Below are positions 44,340-53,042 of a stretch of 64,000 bases of DNA, piece by piece (within the stretch, counting starts at the first letter, position 1; every line of letters starts with the position of its first letter). The notes below the pieces were generated by a model. That model was not told the DNA's origin and searched no databases. It was given only the letters and a program-made list of their open reading frames with translations. The translations under genes were made by a program, and so were the position numbers. Location: assembly GCA_025454955.1 (NCBI GenBank), contig JALONL010000007.1:67001-131000 (forward strand), read 5' to 3'. The stretch is from Bacteroidia bacterium (GTDB lineage Bacteria; Bacteroidota; Bacteroidia; Palsa-965).

Positions 44340-45923
44340 ATGAAGAAATTTACGCTATCACTTATCTCCTGTACGGCACTGATGCTGGGCGGCATCATTA
44401 TGCCGGCCGATGCGCAGAGTTCGTATGTACGAACCTATGGGCAAACGGGTGCGCCCAACGCCACCAATGCCCCGGCGGCTTTGGCGCAATGCAGCAATGG
44501 AAACTTGCTTCTTTGCTGGAATGAAACTTCGCAGGGCTATGGCACAATATCACGTATTGATGCCACAGGATATCCTGTATGGAGCATGAGCCTGGGCGAT
44601 GCAAATGCACAAACCTCACACTTCATTAATTCGGTAGGCGAAAACACCGACGGTACAATATGGGTGTTCGGCACACACTCCACTGCCACTTTTACCCGGC
44701 AATATTTCCTGACTGAATTAAGCCAGGCTGGTGCTGTTAACTGGACTAAATTTTACTACTCCTTCGACGAGATTGGTTATGCAAACCCCAGTTGCCATAA
44801 AATGTACGACGATGGTTATATGATTAACCTCTCAGTTTCCTCGCACTTACAATTACTTAGAACAGATGCCGACGGCAATCTCATGTGGGGAGAGGTGTTT
44901 AAGACCGACTCGAACGAATACAAGCATCCTGGTTTTGCCGGTGTTCCTACTTACGACGGTGGGTTTGTAATGACAGGCAAGGAAGGCAACAGCCTTAGTT
45001 TGGTAAAGATAAATCTTACCGGTGGTGTAGATTGGGGATTTTCTTTCGACCCACTGGCAGCAGGCTACTGCCATACCAAAGATATTTGCCAGTTAAGCGA
45101 TGGCAGCCTGATAGCGGGCGGTTTCATTAACCAATATGCTTTTCTGATGAAGGTGGACATTGCCGGAAACATAAGCTGGATTAAACATTTTATGGTCAAT
45201 TCATTTAATTATATGTGTGTGTATCGTATTCATCCCTTATCAAACGGCAACTTCCTTGCTTGCGGCACCAACGATAATATGGGTGAAAACTCAGGAGATT
45301 TTATGCTTAAAATGGATTCAAACGGTAATCTGATTTCAGCGGTTCAGCACAACTCCGTAGTTTCTGTTTTGGGTATGGGAATTGAAGGGCGTTCTATGGT
45401 AAATCAGACCGATGAACTCTTTGTGGCCCAGTGCGAAAGTTACTTTCCGGGATCACCGGTTACACTTTCGAAAATAGGAGGCAGCTTTGAAACAAGCTGC
45501 AATACTACTCCTTTTACCATAACGTTAAATTCTTTGTCCGTTCCTTCTATGTCGTCGATTATGAACACCGTATGGACGGATTCCGATGGTATAGAAGTGA
45601 CCGGAAGTGTGCTCAGCACATTCCCGATAAATCTTGATGTATCATTTTTGTGTGTACCCACGGGTGTAACTGAACCGGTTGAAAATTCGGTATCGAACCT
45701 CTACCCCAATCCTTCTGCAAATGGTTCGGTGCTCAGCTTTAAGTCGCAGGTGCCTGCACGCTGGACCATTGTGGATGCCACCGGCCGCACCGTACTGGAA
45801 GGCCGCGCACAGGCCGGCTCAAACACTTTGCCCGATATGGTGCTGAGCAGCGGAATGTATGTTTTCCGCCTGACCGATGATGAAGGCAATATCTTATCGC
45901 AGGAAAAACTGATTCGCGATTAG
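44340..45923 (+). CDS. T9SS beta-propeller-like secreted protein, copy 2
   Basis: 527 residues, signal peptide ending PADAQ. It aligns with the 42478 product throughout (QSSYVRTYGQTGAPN, HKMYDDGYMINL, GVPTYDGGFVMTGKE, AFLMKVDIAGNISWI). The C-terminal sorting domain reads SNLYPNPSANG ... LSSGMYVFRL. The duplicated terminator between the genes supports a tandem duplication. A surface role is inferred. Confidence 0.85.
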   Translation: MKKFTLSLISCTALMLGGIIMPADAQSSYVRTYGQTGAPNATNAPAALAQCSNGNLLLCWNETSQGYGTISRIDATGYPVWSMSLGDANAQTSHFINSVGENTDGTIWVFGTHSTATFTRQYFLTELSQAGAVNWTKFYYSFDEIGYANPSCHKMYDDGYMINLSVSSHLQLLRTDADGNLMWGEVFKTDSNEYKHPGFAGVPTYDGGFVMTGKEGNSLSLVKINLTGGVDWGFSFDPLAAGYCHTKDICQLSDGSLIAGGFINQYAFLMKVDIAGNISWIKHFMVNSFNYMCVYRIHPLSNGNFLACGTNDNMGENSGDFMLKMDSNGNLISAVQHNSVVSVLGMGIEGRSMVNQTDELFVAQCESYFPGSPVTLSKIGGSFETSCNTTPFTITLNSLSVPSMSSIMNTVWTDSDGIEVTGSVLSTFPINLDVSFLCVPTGVTEPVENSVSNLYPNPSANGSVLSFKSQVPARWTIVDATGRTVLEGRAQAGSNTLPDMVLSSGMYVFRLTDDEGNILSQEKLIRD

Positions 45924-45944
45924 TTTGTTTTTTTGTTCTGATAA

Positions 45945-45979
45945 GGGGCTGTCTCAGATCATCGGGACAGCCTCTTTTT
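45945..45979 (+). terminator. Rho-independent terminator
   Basis: GGGGCTGTC and GACAGCCTC (one G-U pair) form a 9-bp stem, followed by TTTTTAT, just after the second propeller-like gene. Confidence 0.8.
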
Positions 45980-46043
45980 ATTTCTGTCGCTTTGCCGGTT
46001 TTCGCGGTGCTTTGTGTAAGTTAGTATGCAAACACAGGCGGCA

Positions 46044-47294
46044 ATGAACAAACGTGAGTTTTTGAAAAAAGCAGGATTGCTTGGTCTGGCCGGATTAAGC
46101 CAGATTCCACTTTCGGGAAAAACCGGCCGGGGCAAATTGCCGGGCGATCCGGACAGTCCCGATTTCTGGCAGGAAATACGCAATGGTTACGATTTGCCCG
46201 ACGATTTTGTAAATCTCGAAAACGGCTACTACTGTGTGCAGCCACGCTACATCAGAGAAAAATACGAGCAGCATATACGCGAAGTAAACCGGCTGGGCGC
46301 ACGCTATATGCGCACGGTTCAGTTTGAAAACAAAAAAGCCGTGGCTGCCAAACTTGCCGCCGCTGCCGGTGTTCCTGCCGATGAGTTGATTATCACGCGC
46401 AACACCACCGAGGCGCTCGATATGGTAATTGCCGGTTTTCCCTGGCGCAAAGGCGACGAAGCCGTAATGGCTGTGCATGACTACGGGGCCATGCTCGACA
46501 TGTTTAAGCAGGTGGCGCGGAGACACGGCATTGTTAACCGCATGGTCACTGTGCCGCTTCACCCGAAAACTGATGAGGAAATTGTGGACGTGTATGCGCG
46601 TGCCATTACAAAGCGCACAAAGCTGCTCATGGTTTCGCACATGATTAACATTACCGGTCAAATTCTACCTGTGCGCAAAATAGCCGACATGGCCCGCAGC
46701 CGCGGTGTGCAGGTAATGGTTGACGGAGCACATGCCTTTGCACATTTCCGCTTTTCAGTTGCCGATCTCAACTGCGATTACTATGCGTGCAGCCTCCACA
46801 AATGGCTGAGTACCCCGCTTGGCGCCGGCTTCCTCTGGATGCGCAAAGAACACATTCCCAAAATCTGGCCCCTGTTTGGTGAAGAAGGAATTGCACCCGA
46901 CAATATTGCCCGGCTCAATCACACCGGCACACATCCGCCGCATACCGATCTGGCCATTGCCGATGCGCTGGATTATTACAAACAGATGGGTGCCGAAAGA
47001 AAAGAAAACCGACTTCGCGCATTGCACGGGCGGCTCCGTTCGCAGGTAGAAATGATTAATCACGCCAAAATAAATACTCCTGCCGATCTCTCACGTCATT
47101 GCGCAATCATCAACATCGGCATCCCCGGCATGGCACCTTCGCTAATGGCGCAAAGACTGTTTGATGAATTTAAGATTTACACCGTAGCCATTGATAACAA
47201 TGGCGTGCAGGGCTGCCGCATTACGCCCAACGTATTCAATACATTCGAAGAAATGGACAGGCTGGCTGCGGCAATTGGTAAAATTCATCCGTAG
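46044..47294 (+). CDS. Class V aminotransferase / cysteine desulfurase-like PLP enzyme, exported
   Basis: 416 residues. The ATG at 46044 gives a twin-Arg-like leader (MNKREFLKKAGLLGLAGLSQI); only one Arg is present, so Tat export is uncertain. The body is fold-type I PLP enzyme: TTEALDMVIAGF (cofactor-binding turn), MVDGAHAFAHF (Asp and His for the cofactor) and the Schiff-base Lys in CSLHKWLSTPLGAG. The family includes isopenicillin-N epimerase-like and desulfurase-like proteins. The exact reaction cannot be inferred. Confidence 0.85.
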   Translation: MNKREFLKKAGLLGLAGLSQIPLSGKTGRGKLPGDPDSPDFWQEIRNGYDLPDDFVNLENGYYCVQPRYIREKYEQHIREVNRLGARYMRTVQFENKKAVAAKLAAAAGVPADELIITRNTTEALDMVIAGFPWRKGDEAVMAVHDYGAMLDMFKQVARRHGIVNRMVTVPLHPKTDEEIVDVYARAITKRTKLLMVSHMINITGQILPVRKIADMARSRGVQVMVDGAHAFAHFRFSVADLNCDYYACSLHKWLSTPLGAGFLWMRKEHIPKIWPLFGEEGIAPDNIARLNHTGTHPPHTDLAIADALDYYKQMGAERKENRLRALHGRLRSQVEMINHAKINTPADLSRHCAIINIGIPGMAPSLMAQRLFDEFKIYTVAIDNNGVQGCRITPNVFNTFEEMDRLAAAIGKIHP

Positions 47295-47327
47295 CACGAA
47301 GCAATTATCCGTGCAGGAAAAAGTGTT

Positions 47328-48086
47328 TTACAACGCGCCCAGATCAACCAGCGTATTCACTGCCACATTCACCACACTCACCGAAACCGGTGCAGCCACA
47401 TCGGCCAGATAAATGCGCACGGTGTAGCTTCCGGCAGGAAGTCCGCGCAGCATGAAATGTCCGGTTTGCCTGTGGGCGTAAGTAGTGTAAAACTGGTTTC
47501 CGCATTGCGCTTCAATCATCACACCTTTTCCGGCGGCTGTATAATTTCCGGTAATGGCGCCTGTTTGTGTGGCATTGAAGCCGCGCATTACAGGACGTAG
47601 TTCATAATCTCCGTTACCATTTTGTTTAATGGAGCGGCCCGCATCGAAATCGAGAAACAGTACGGTGGTGGCGGCATCATTAATCTGCTCATTCACATTA
47701 ATCTTTAACCCCGACTGGCTGCCCGATGGAATTTGCAGCGGATGCTGCATACTATCCACCATAATACTGTTCTGTGTACCGAGCAGCAACCGAAACTGCG
47801 AAAGCTTTCCGGCAGGTATATCGGTATTGATAAACAGTGTATCAATACCATTTACAAAGTCGAGCAGATTATACACCCCGCTTTGCACCGGAAGGCTTAC
47901 CCATCCTGCCCCGTCGATATGCGCTTCGGCTCCCGTTATTTCCACGTTTACCTGTTGCACATTGCCTGTAAACGGTGCATCCATAAGCCGGGTCTGAAAA
48001 TGCCCTGTATCGTTACCTTTTCTGCAGGAGAAAAACACCAGCAGTGCTGCAAAGAATATGGTCCGAATGAAATTGTGATTTCGCAT
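47328..48086 (-). CDS. DUF4382-like lipoprotein
   Basis: 252 residues from the ATG at 48086; lipobox FFSC. The mature region (FQTRLMDAPFTGNVQQVNVEITGAEAH in part, then GVYNLLDFVNG ... DIPAGKLSQFRLLL) matches the DUF4382 pattern (LTDAP, V.V.I...V, YDLL, L..G.Y.Q.RL). The C-terminal 85 residues look like a carboxypeptidase-regulatory beta-sandwich (GHFMLRGLPAGSYTVRIYL). A surface or periplasmic lipoprotein of unknown role. Confidence 0.8.
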   Translation of the reverse strand: MRNHNFIRTIFFAALLVFFSCRKGNDTGHFQTRLMDAPFTGNVQQVNVEITGAEAHIDGAGWVSLPVQSGVYNLLDFVNGIDTLFINTDIPAGKLSQFRLLLGTQNSIMVDSMQHPLQIPSGSQSGLKINVNEQINDAATTVLFLDFDAGRSIKQNGNGDYELRPVMRGFNATQTGAITGNYTAAGKGVMIEAQCGNQFYTTYAHRQTGHFMLRGLPAGSYTVRIYLADVAAPVSVSVVNVAVNTLVDLGAL

Positions 48087-48133
48087 GTGACCTGAAATTA
48101 AAATGTGATTAAACAAATACGTTTTTCTGTGGG

Positions 48134-48649
48134 TTAAAATAGAATCCGCAGATTCAATGCCGCATCGAAAGCCCCGTCGAACCAGGGGTACACATTCAGA
48201 AACGGCTTTACATCCACACCGGCAGCGATCGGAGTTCCTTTAAAGCGGTATTCCAATCCGATTATTCCCGCCAGTCCGAAACAGGGTTCGCGGTAGTAAT
48301 AATCGTATTCGCGGTATTTCCAGTTGTTGTGGCGGTTGCCGTAGTACCAGCGTCGCCCGCCCAGCACACCGATGTATCCGCCTCCGCCGTAATAGAGTTG
48401 CAGGCCCCGCACACTGCCAAGCTCCTGAAAACGCTCGTAAAGCACGGTAAACTGCAAAGGCCGGTAGCCCGAGCCTATAATTCCTTCAATGGCACCTTTG
48501 CCAAGATTTCCACGCAATGTTAATCCGATATCAGAACCGAATCTGAACCCTACAGCCTCCTGTTGTGCTGTACACCATTTAACTTGCAGCAGAAATAAGA
48601 ACAGCAGAATTAATCCTGCGTAAACCTGTTTGCGCATTAAATTATTCAT
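48134..48649 (-). CDS. Outer-membrane protein, small barrel
   Basis: About 171 residues from MNNLMRKQVYAG; signal peptide ends CTAQ. Many Tyr and Gly residues (LQLYYGGGGYIGVLGGRRWYYGN) and alternating strands (PCFGLAGIIGLEYRF) ending ALNLRILF fit an 8-stranded barrel. It is upstream of the DUF4382-like gene with a 47-bp gap and may be co-transcribed with it. Confidence 0.7.
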   Translation of the reverse strand: MNNLMRKQVYAGLILLFLFLLQVKWCTAQQEAVGFRFGSDIGLTLRGNLGKGAIEGIIGSGYRPLQFTVLYERFQELGSVRGLQLYYGGGGYIGVLGGRRWYYGNRHNNWKYREYDYYYREPCFGLAGIIGLEYRFKGTPIAAGVDVKPFLNVYPWFDGAFDAALNLRILF

Positions 48650-48813
48650 GATAAGTTCCCCCTGTGTGTGTGTGTAACTGTACAAGTTTACGTGCGTAGA
48701 AAGGCAATAACCGGATGCTTTCGATCCTCTGCACAAAATCGCCGGTAATTGGTCGCACATCAGATACAATTCTTTCTCTTACCTTTACGTTACACTCAAA
48801 AAATATTTCGTCT

Positions 48814-49509
48814 ATGCGATGCCTCATTGTTGATGATGACGAACTGATCAGAATCGATATTGAAAACCGATTGAGTCAGTTGCCGGGTTTTACATTGGTG
48901 GCCTCCTGCGGTTCGGCCACCGAAGCGGCGGCTGTGCTTATGCGCGAACCGGTTGATGTGATTTTCCTCGACGTTCAGCTGCCCAAAATGAACGGACTGG
49001 AATTTCTGCGTACACTCGACCAGCGCCGCCCGAAAATCATCATGATGACTTCCAACAAAGAGTATGCAGCAGAAGCATTCGAGTATGAAGTCAACGATTT
49101 TCTGGTAAAACCGTTCAGCGACGAGCGTTTTATGCGTTCACTGATGCGCCTTCAAAAAAGCGCCGAAACCACCGCGGCTCCCGCATCTTCACCCGCATCC
49201 GACCATGTGTTTGTGAAGGTAAACGGGCTGCTGGAAAAAGTAAGTTTCAGCGACATTACCTATATCGAAGCCATGTCGGATTACATTCAGATACATGCCG
49301 CCGGACGAAAATTAGTAGTACACAGCACCATGAAAAACCTGGAACAGTCGTTGCCTGCCCACGAATTTTTCAGGGTCCACAATTCGTTTCTGGTGCGGTT
49401 GGACAGTATTTCGCGAATTGATGATAATGCGCTTATTGTGGATGGAAAAGCCATTCCGGTAAGCCGCTCCAAGATGAAACCGCTTATGGAGAGGTTGAAA
49501 GTGTTGTAG
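48814..49509 (+). CDS. LytTR-family response regulator
   Basis: 231 residues from the ATG at 48814 (MRCLIVDDDELIR). Receiver domain (1-120): acidic pair in VDDDE, phospho-acceptor Asp in VIFLDVQLPKMNG, Thr in MMTSNK, Lys in LVKPF. LytTR DNA-binding domain (about 130-231: DHVFVKVNGLLEKVSFSDI ... FFRVHNSFLV). It would bind DNA when phosphorylated by a histidine kinase; no partner LytS-type kinase is adjacent, but a hybrid kinase lies 0.9 kb downstream. Confidence 0.92.
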   Translation: MRCLIVDDDELIRIDIENRLSQLPGFTLVASCGSATEAAAVLMREPVDVIFLDVQLPKMNGLEFLRTLDQRRPKIIMMTSNKEYAAEAFEYEVNDFLVKPFSDERFMRSLMRLQKSAETTAAPASSPASDHVFVKVNGLLEKVSFSDITYIEAMSDYIQIHAAGRKLVVHSTMKNLEQSLPAHEFFRVHNSFLVRLDSISRIDDNALIVDGKAIPVSRSKMKPLMERLKVL

Positions 49510-49538
49510 TTGGTTTCATTATAAAGAAAATTAAAGAA

Positions 49539-49690
49539 GCGTCCGGTTTTCTCCGTCGAAAGACGAAAGAAAACCGGACGCAACTGTTTTCATTAACGCC
49601 GAAGGTGTTAGCTGTAAGCTGCGGAAAGTTTCTACCGGCGAACCCGGTAAACTTTCCGCCCCCTTGAAAGAAGTTTCCAACTTCTTTCAA
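49539..49690. repeat. Three consecutive near-perfect hairpins
   Basis: Hairpin 1 (49539-49581): GCGTCCGGTTTTC with GAAAACCGGACGC. Hairpin 2 (49621-49659): GCGGAAAGTTT-TACCGG with CCGGTA-AACTTTCCGC. Hairpin 3 (49664-49690): TTGAAAGAAGTT with AACTTCTTTCAA around TCC. They lie in the 516-bp gap after the LytTR gene. Only a weak T-tract follows them, so simple termination is not the whole explanation. Confidence 0.75.
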
Positions 49691-49809
49691 ATTCCCTCAA
49701 ACAAACCATCTCCAAAAACCCAACCAACCACCGACAAATCGCCCCCAACCACCGAAAAACTCAAACAATTATCATTTCCTGTTGCATCTTGCATACAGAT
49801 TCAACCACA

Positions 49810-49990
49810 GCAGCCGGGTTCCACACACGCTCAGGGCTGCATGGTAAAAGACTACGGACCCGCGTATCTGCGGCAGGGGGAGCTGCCAATGATACACTCT
49901 TTGAAAGAGGTATAATGTTTGCCCGGGTCCGCCTCCGTCCGAACCATTATACCTCGTACACCCGCCCCAAAAGGGTGGGTGTTTTTTTTA
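49810..49990 (+). ncRNA. Candidate structured RNA ending in a terminator
   Basis: Paired segments: CGGACCCG (49855-49862) with CGGGTCCG (49924-49931) enclosing GTATC/GATAC and GGCAG/CTGCC in one arm and CTCTT/AAGAG in another; an 11-bp alternative stem GAGGTATAATG/CATTATACCTC (49907-49955) excludes part of the first fold. A strong terminator (ACACCC..CCC/GGG.GGGTGT, then eight Ts) is at 49958-49989. No convincing ORF is present. A regulatory RNA, a leader switch for the Hpt gene, or a 6S-like RNA are possibilities. I cannot name a family. Confidence 0.5.
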
Positions 49991-50055
49991 ATTCATTAAA
50001 GCAAAAACGATAAACGCCAATTCCCATGATCCGCGTAACTTCGTTCCATCACGCT

Positions 50056-50412
50056 ATGAGCAATTTCAGCCATATACATCTGGGCGAGTTGGAGAATATG
50101 TCGCGCGGAAACCGGTCGTTTGTGGTGCGTATGCTCCAAACCTGCCTGAAATCCATTCCCGAACAAATGGAAATCATGCAGCAGGGACTTGGCAGCAACA
50201 ACCGCGAAGAGGTAAAGCTGGCGGCTCACCGTTTGCGTCCGGCTTTTCATTACCTGGGCCGGGCCGACATCAGTACACAACTCGAAAACCTGGAGCACAG
50301 GGCATACAGCAGCGGGCGTGATGAACTTCTCGAATCCATCACCTCACTAAGCCACCAGGCGACGCTGGTTGTTACCGATACCCGTGCGGCGCTTGAGGGC
50401 TACAACGCCTGA
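50056..50412 (+). CDS. Hpt-domain phosphotransfer protein
   Basis: 118 residues from the ATG at 50056 (MSNFSHIHLGELENM); an ATG at 50026 is an alternative start. A four-helix Hpt domain with phospho-His in KLAAHRLRPAF. Hpt proteins relay phosphate between receiver domains. The next gene, a hybrid kinase with a receiver, starts 13 bp after the stop, so they probably share a phosphorelay. Confidence 0.88.
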   Translation: MSNFSHIHLGELENMSRGNRSFVVRMLQTCLKSIPEQMEIMQQGLGSNNREEVKLAAHRLRPAFHYLGRADISTQLENLEHRAYSSGRDELLESITSLSHQATLVVTDTRAALEGYNA

Positions 50413-50425
50413 ACCGCGCCGGAGT

Positions 50426-52567
50426 ATGCAGCAGCGTAATTTTTTCATTACAGGAAAAGCAGTGCTGGGCTTTCTGCTCATGGCCGCTATTTTCGGTTTT
50501 GGCGTTTACCTGGTTTTTCGCTCGCTGCAACAGCTTTCGGGCGAAGTGGCCATTATTAACGAGCCAAACCGCAAACTGGCCCAGTGGAAAGCCCTGCGGG
50601 CCAAAGTAAACGAGGCCGCCGACATGGTGCGCCGCTACGCACTCAGCGGAAACGAAGAAGAACTCGACCGGTTCGAAGACCTGCGCATTGATCTTCCGCT
50701 CCACATCGATTCGCTGCGGCAGCAACTGCCCGACTCGCTCCGCCACTACACCGACACGCTCGAAGTGCTGGCCGGTGAACGCCTGCAGATTCTTTCGCTC
50801 CTCTCGAGCGCACCCGAAGCCGAGGCCGAAGGCAGCGTGCTCGACGAAGCCGTAACCGAACTCAACCGCATACAGCAGGACAGCCGCCTGATGGCCGAAA
50901 CCACCGTTACGCGCATCAATATTAAACCGCAGCTTAACACCTGGCAAAAGAAAGACAGCGCCGCTGCCCAGACAAAACCAGCAAAAAAACGCCGCCGCAA
51001 CGAATCGGTGGCATTGCCCGAAACCACCGACTCGGTTGAAGCTCCCGTTACACAGTCCATCACCAAAATCACCTACACCCCGCAGGCGCAGCGCGATGCC
51101 GAAATTTACAGCTCGCTTAACCGCCTGCGCTGGCGCGAAAAATTTGCCGAAAAAATACGCAACGAAGGCCGCCTCGAACTGCTCCTGCAAAATCAGGAAG
51201 TAGAACAACGCATGGCCGACCTTTCCGAAAACTTCGAAGCACACGAGCTCCGGCAAAGTGCGTTGCTTATCCAGTCGGCCACGGCCTTTGCCGAAAAACG
51301 CGCACAGCGCATTGCACAGGCGCTGGCGGTGGCGGGATTCATACTCATTTTGTTTTTTACCCTGCTCATTCACCGCGACAGCCGCCGCTCGATACGTTTA
51401 CGCATGCAAACCGAACGCGCCCGCGACAATGCCGAAGAACTTGCACAGGCCCGCGAACAGTTTGTGGCCAACATGAGCCACGAAGTACGCACGCCGCTCA
51501 ACGTAATAAGCGGATTTACCGGCGCACTCATGCGCTCGCCCCTCAACAGCGAACAGCTTAAACAGGTACAGTCGGTAAACCGCGCCTCGCAGTACCTCAT
51601 TGCCCTCATTAACGATACGCTCGACTATTCGAAAATGAATGCGGGCAAACTGGAGCTCGACAATTTCCCCTTCAGCACGGCCGAGTTGTTCAGCGATATA
51701 CAATCGGCATTCGAAGGCGAGGCACAAAACCGCGGCATTGGTCTGCGCTGTGTGGCCGACAGCTCCGTACCCGCATTCCTCACCGGCGATCCCATGCGCC
51801 TGCGGCAAATACTGTTTAACCTGGTGGCCAATGCCATTAAGTTTACCGCCACCGGCGAAGTAAGCATTACCGCCAAAGCCACACCCGTAAACGATACGGC
51901 CGTAGATGTGGTAATTGAAGTAGCCGACACCGGCATTGGCATTCCGCCCGAAAAACTGAACAGCATTTTCGAAGCCTTCAGCCAGGCCGACAGCAGCATT
52001 ACACGACGTTTTGGCGGCACCGGACTGGGCCTCACCATTTCGCGCCTGCTCACTGAGCGCATGAACGGCACACTCAGTGTAAGCAGCGAACAGGGAAAAG
52101 GATCGGTATTTACCGTTTCCATTCCGGGCATGGCTTTGGCAAAAGATCAGATCGCACAAACCGAGGCGCCCAAAGAATACAGCACGCTCAATGGCCTTAA
52201 AGTGCTCGTGTGCGACGACGAAGAACTAAACCGCATTGTGGCACAGCAACTGCTCGAACATTACGGTATTGAAGTGTCGGAAGCCGCAAACGGAAACGAA
52301 GCCATTGACGCACTCGGCCAACATGAAATACATATCGTGCTTATGGATGTGCAGATGCCCGGACAAAGCGGAATAGATACCGTGCAGCAGATCAGGCAAA
52401 CACCCGGCATCGAAAACAGTATTGTGGTGGCTGTTACCGGCAACGCATTGCCCGAAGAAAAACAGCGGTGCATGGATGCAGGCATGAACGCATATCTTGC
52501 CAAACCTTACACCGAAGAACAACTGCTCGATCTGCTCGTTCAGCTTGACCCCCGGAAAACACCCTGA
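50426..52567 (+). CDS. Hybrid sensor histidine kinase
   Basis: 713 residues from the ATG at 50426. Membrane span near residues 10-32 (AVLGFLLMAAIFGFGVYLVF), a helical periplasmic region (about 35-290), a second span (about 292-312), HisKA with phospho-His in ANMSHEVRTPLN (about 350), HATPase_c (LVANAIKFT, DTGIGI, GGTGLGL), and a C-terminal receiver (VLVCDDEELNR, MDVQMPG, LAKPY). It probably senses an envelope signal and passes phosphate via its receiver and the adjacent Hpt protein to the 48814 or 52652 regulators. Confidence 0.92.
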   Translation: MQQRNFFITGKAVLGFLLMAAIFGFGVYLVFRSLQQLSGEVAIINEPNRKLAQWKALRAKVNEAADMVRRYALSGNEEELDRFEDLRIDLPLHIDSLRQQLPDSLRHYTDTLEVLAGERLQILSLLSSAPEAEAEGSVLDEAVTELNRIQQDSRLMAETTVTRINIKPQLNTWQKKDSAAAQTKPAKKRRRNESVALPETTDSVEAPVTQSITKITYTPQAQRDAEIYSSLNRLRWREKFAEKIRNEGRLELLLQNQEVEQRMADLSENFEAHELRQSALLIQSATAFAEKRAQRIAQALAVAGFILILFFTLLIHRDSRRSIRLRMQTERARDNAEELAQAREQFVANMSHEVRTPLNVISGFTGALMRSPLNSEQLKQVQSVNRASQYLIALINDTLDYSKMNAGKLELDNFPFSTAELFSDIQSAFEGEAQNRGIGLRCVADSSVPAFLTGDPMRLRQILFNLVANAIKFTATGEVSITAKATPVNDTAVDVVIEVADTGIGIPPEKLNSIFEAFSQADSSITRRFGGTGLGLTISRLLTERMNGTLSVSSEQGKGSVFTVSIPGMALAKDQIAQTEAPKEYSTLNGLKVLVCDDEELNRIVAQQLLEHYGIEVSEAANGNEAIDALGQHEIHIVLMDVQMPGQSGIDTVQQIRQTPGIENSIVVAVTGNALPEEKQRCMDAGMNAYLAKPYTEEQLLDLLVQLDPRKTP

Positions 52568-52651
52568 GCACCGCCATATTTTACCCCTTCACCGAAAATA
52601 ATCGCGCTTTCTTTTTCTTCATCGTATAATTGACTGAAGAAGGAGGTGCGT

Positions 52652-53023
52652 ATGCTTAATATTTTAATTATTGATGATGATCCGTTAACACGACGTGCAT
52701 TGTTTTTCGAAATCAGCCGCGCCGGACATCATGTGGAAGCCGCAGCCGATGCGTATGACGGACTAAAGATGACAGAACTCGGAAATTACGACCTGATTAT
52801 CTGCGACATTATTCTGCCTCAGATTTCGGGGCTCGTATTAAGTGCTTTGCTGCAACAGTTCAGCAACCGTAAAATTCCTTTGCTGCTCATGTCGTCAACC
52901 AAAGAATTCAAATCGTTTATCGAGCAGCAGGATTTTGGGGCAATGGGATTTATGCACAAACCGGTAAAGCGTCCACAGTTGAATATGTGGCTTAACCGGA
53001 TTGAAGAGTTGAAGGGGGAATAA
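52652..53023 (+). CDS. Single-domain response regulator
   Basis: 123 residues. The ATG at 52652 follows an unusual, perfect AGGAGG at 52641-52646; a GTG overlapping this SD at 52646 is less likely. Receiver motifs: IIDDDPL, phospho-Asp in LIICDIILP, MSSTKE, KPVKR. No output domain. Downstream of the hybrid kinase, so it likely accepts phosphate in the same relay. Confidence 0.88.
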   Translation: MLNILIIDDDPLTRRALFFEISRAGHHVEAAADAYDGLKMTELGNYDLIICDIILPQISGLVLSALLQQFSNRKIPLLLMSSTKEFKSFIEQQDFGAMGFMHKPVKRPQLNMWLNRIEELKGE

Positions 53024-53042
53024 ATGCTTTTCAGCGCACGAA

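Noticed and set aside
50372..51373. 333-codon minus-strand open frame
   Set aside because: Antisense to the hybrid histidine kinase; no signal or domain, and Phe/Gly-rich translation typical of a shadow.
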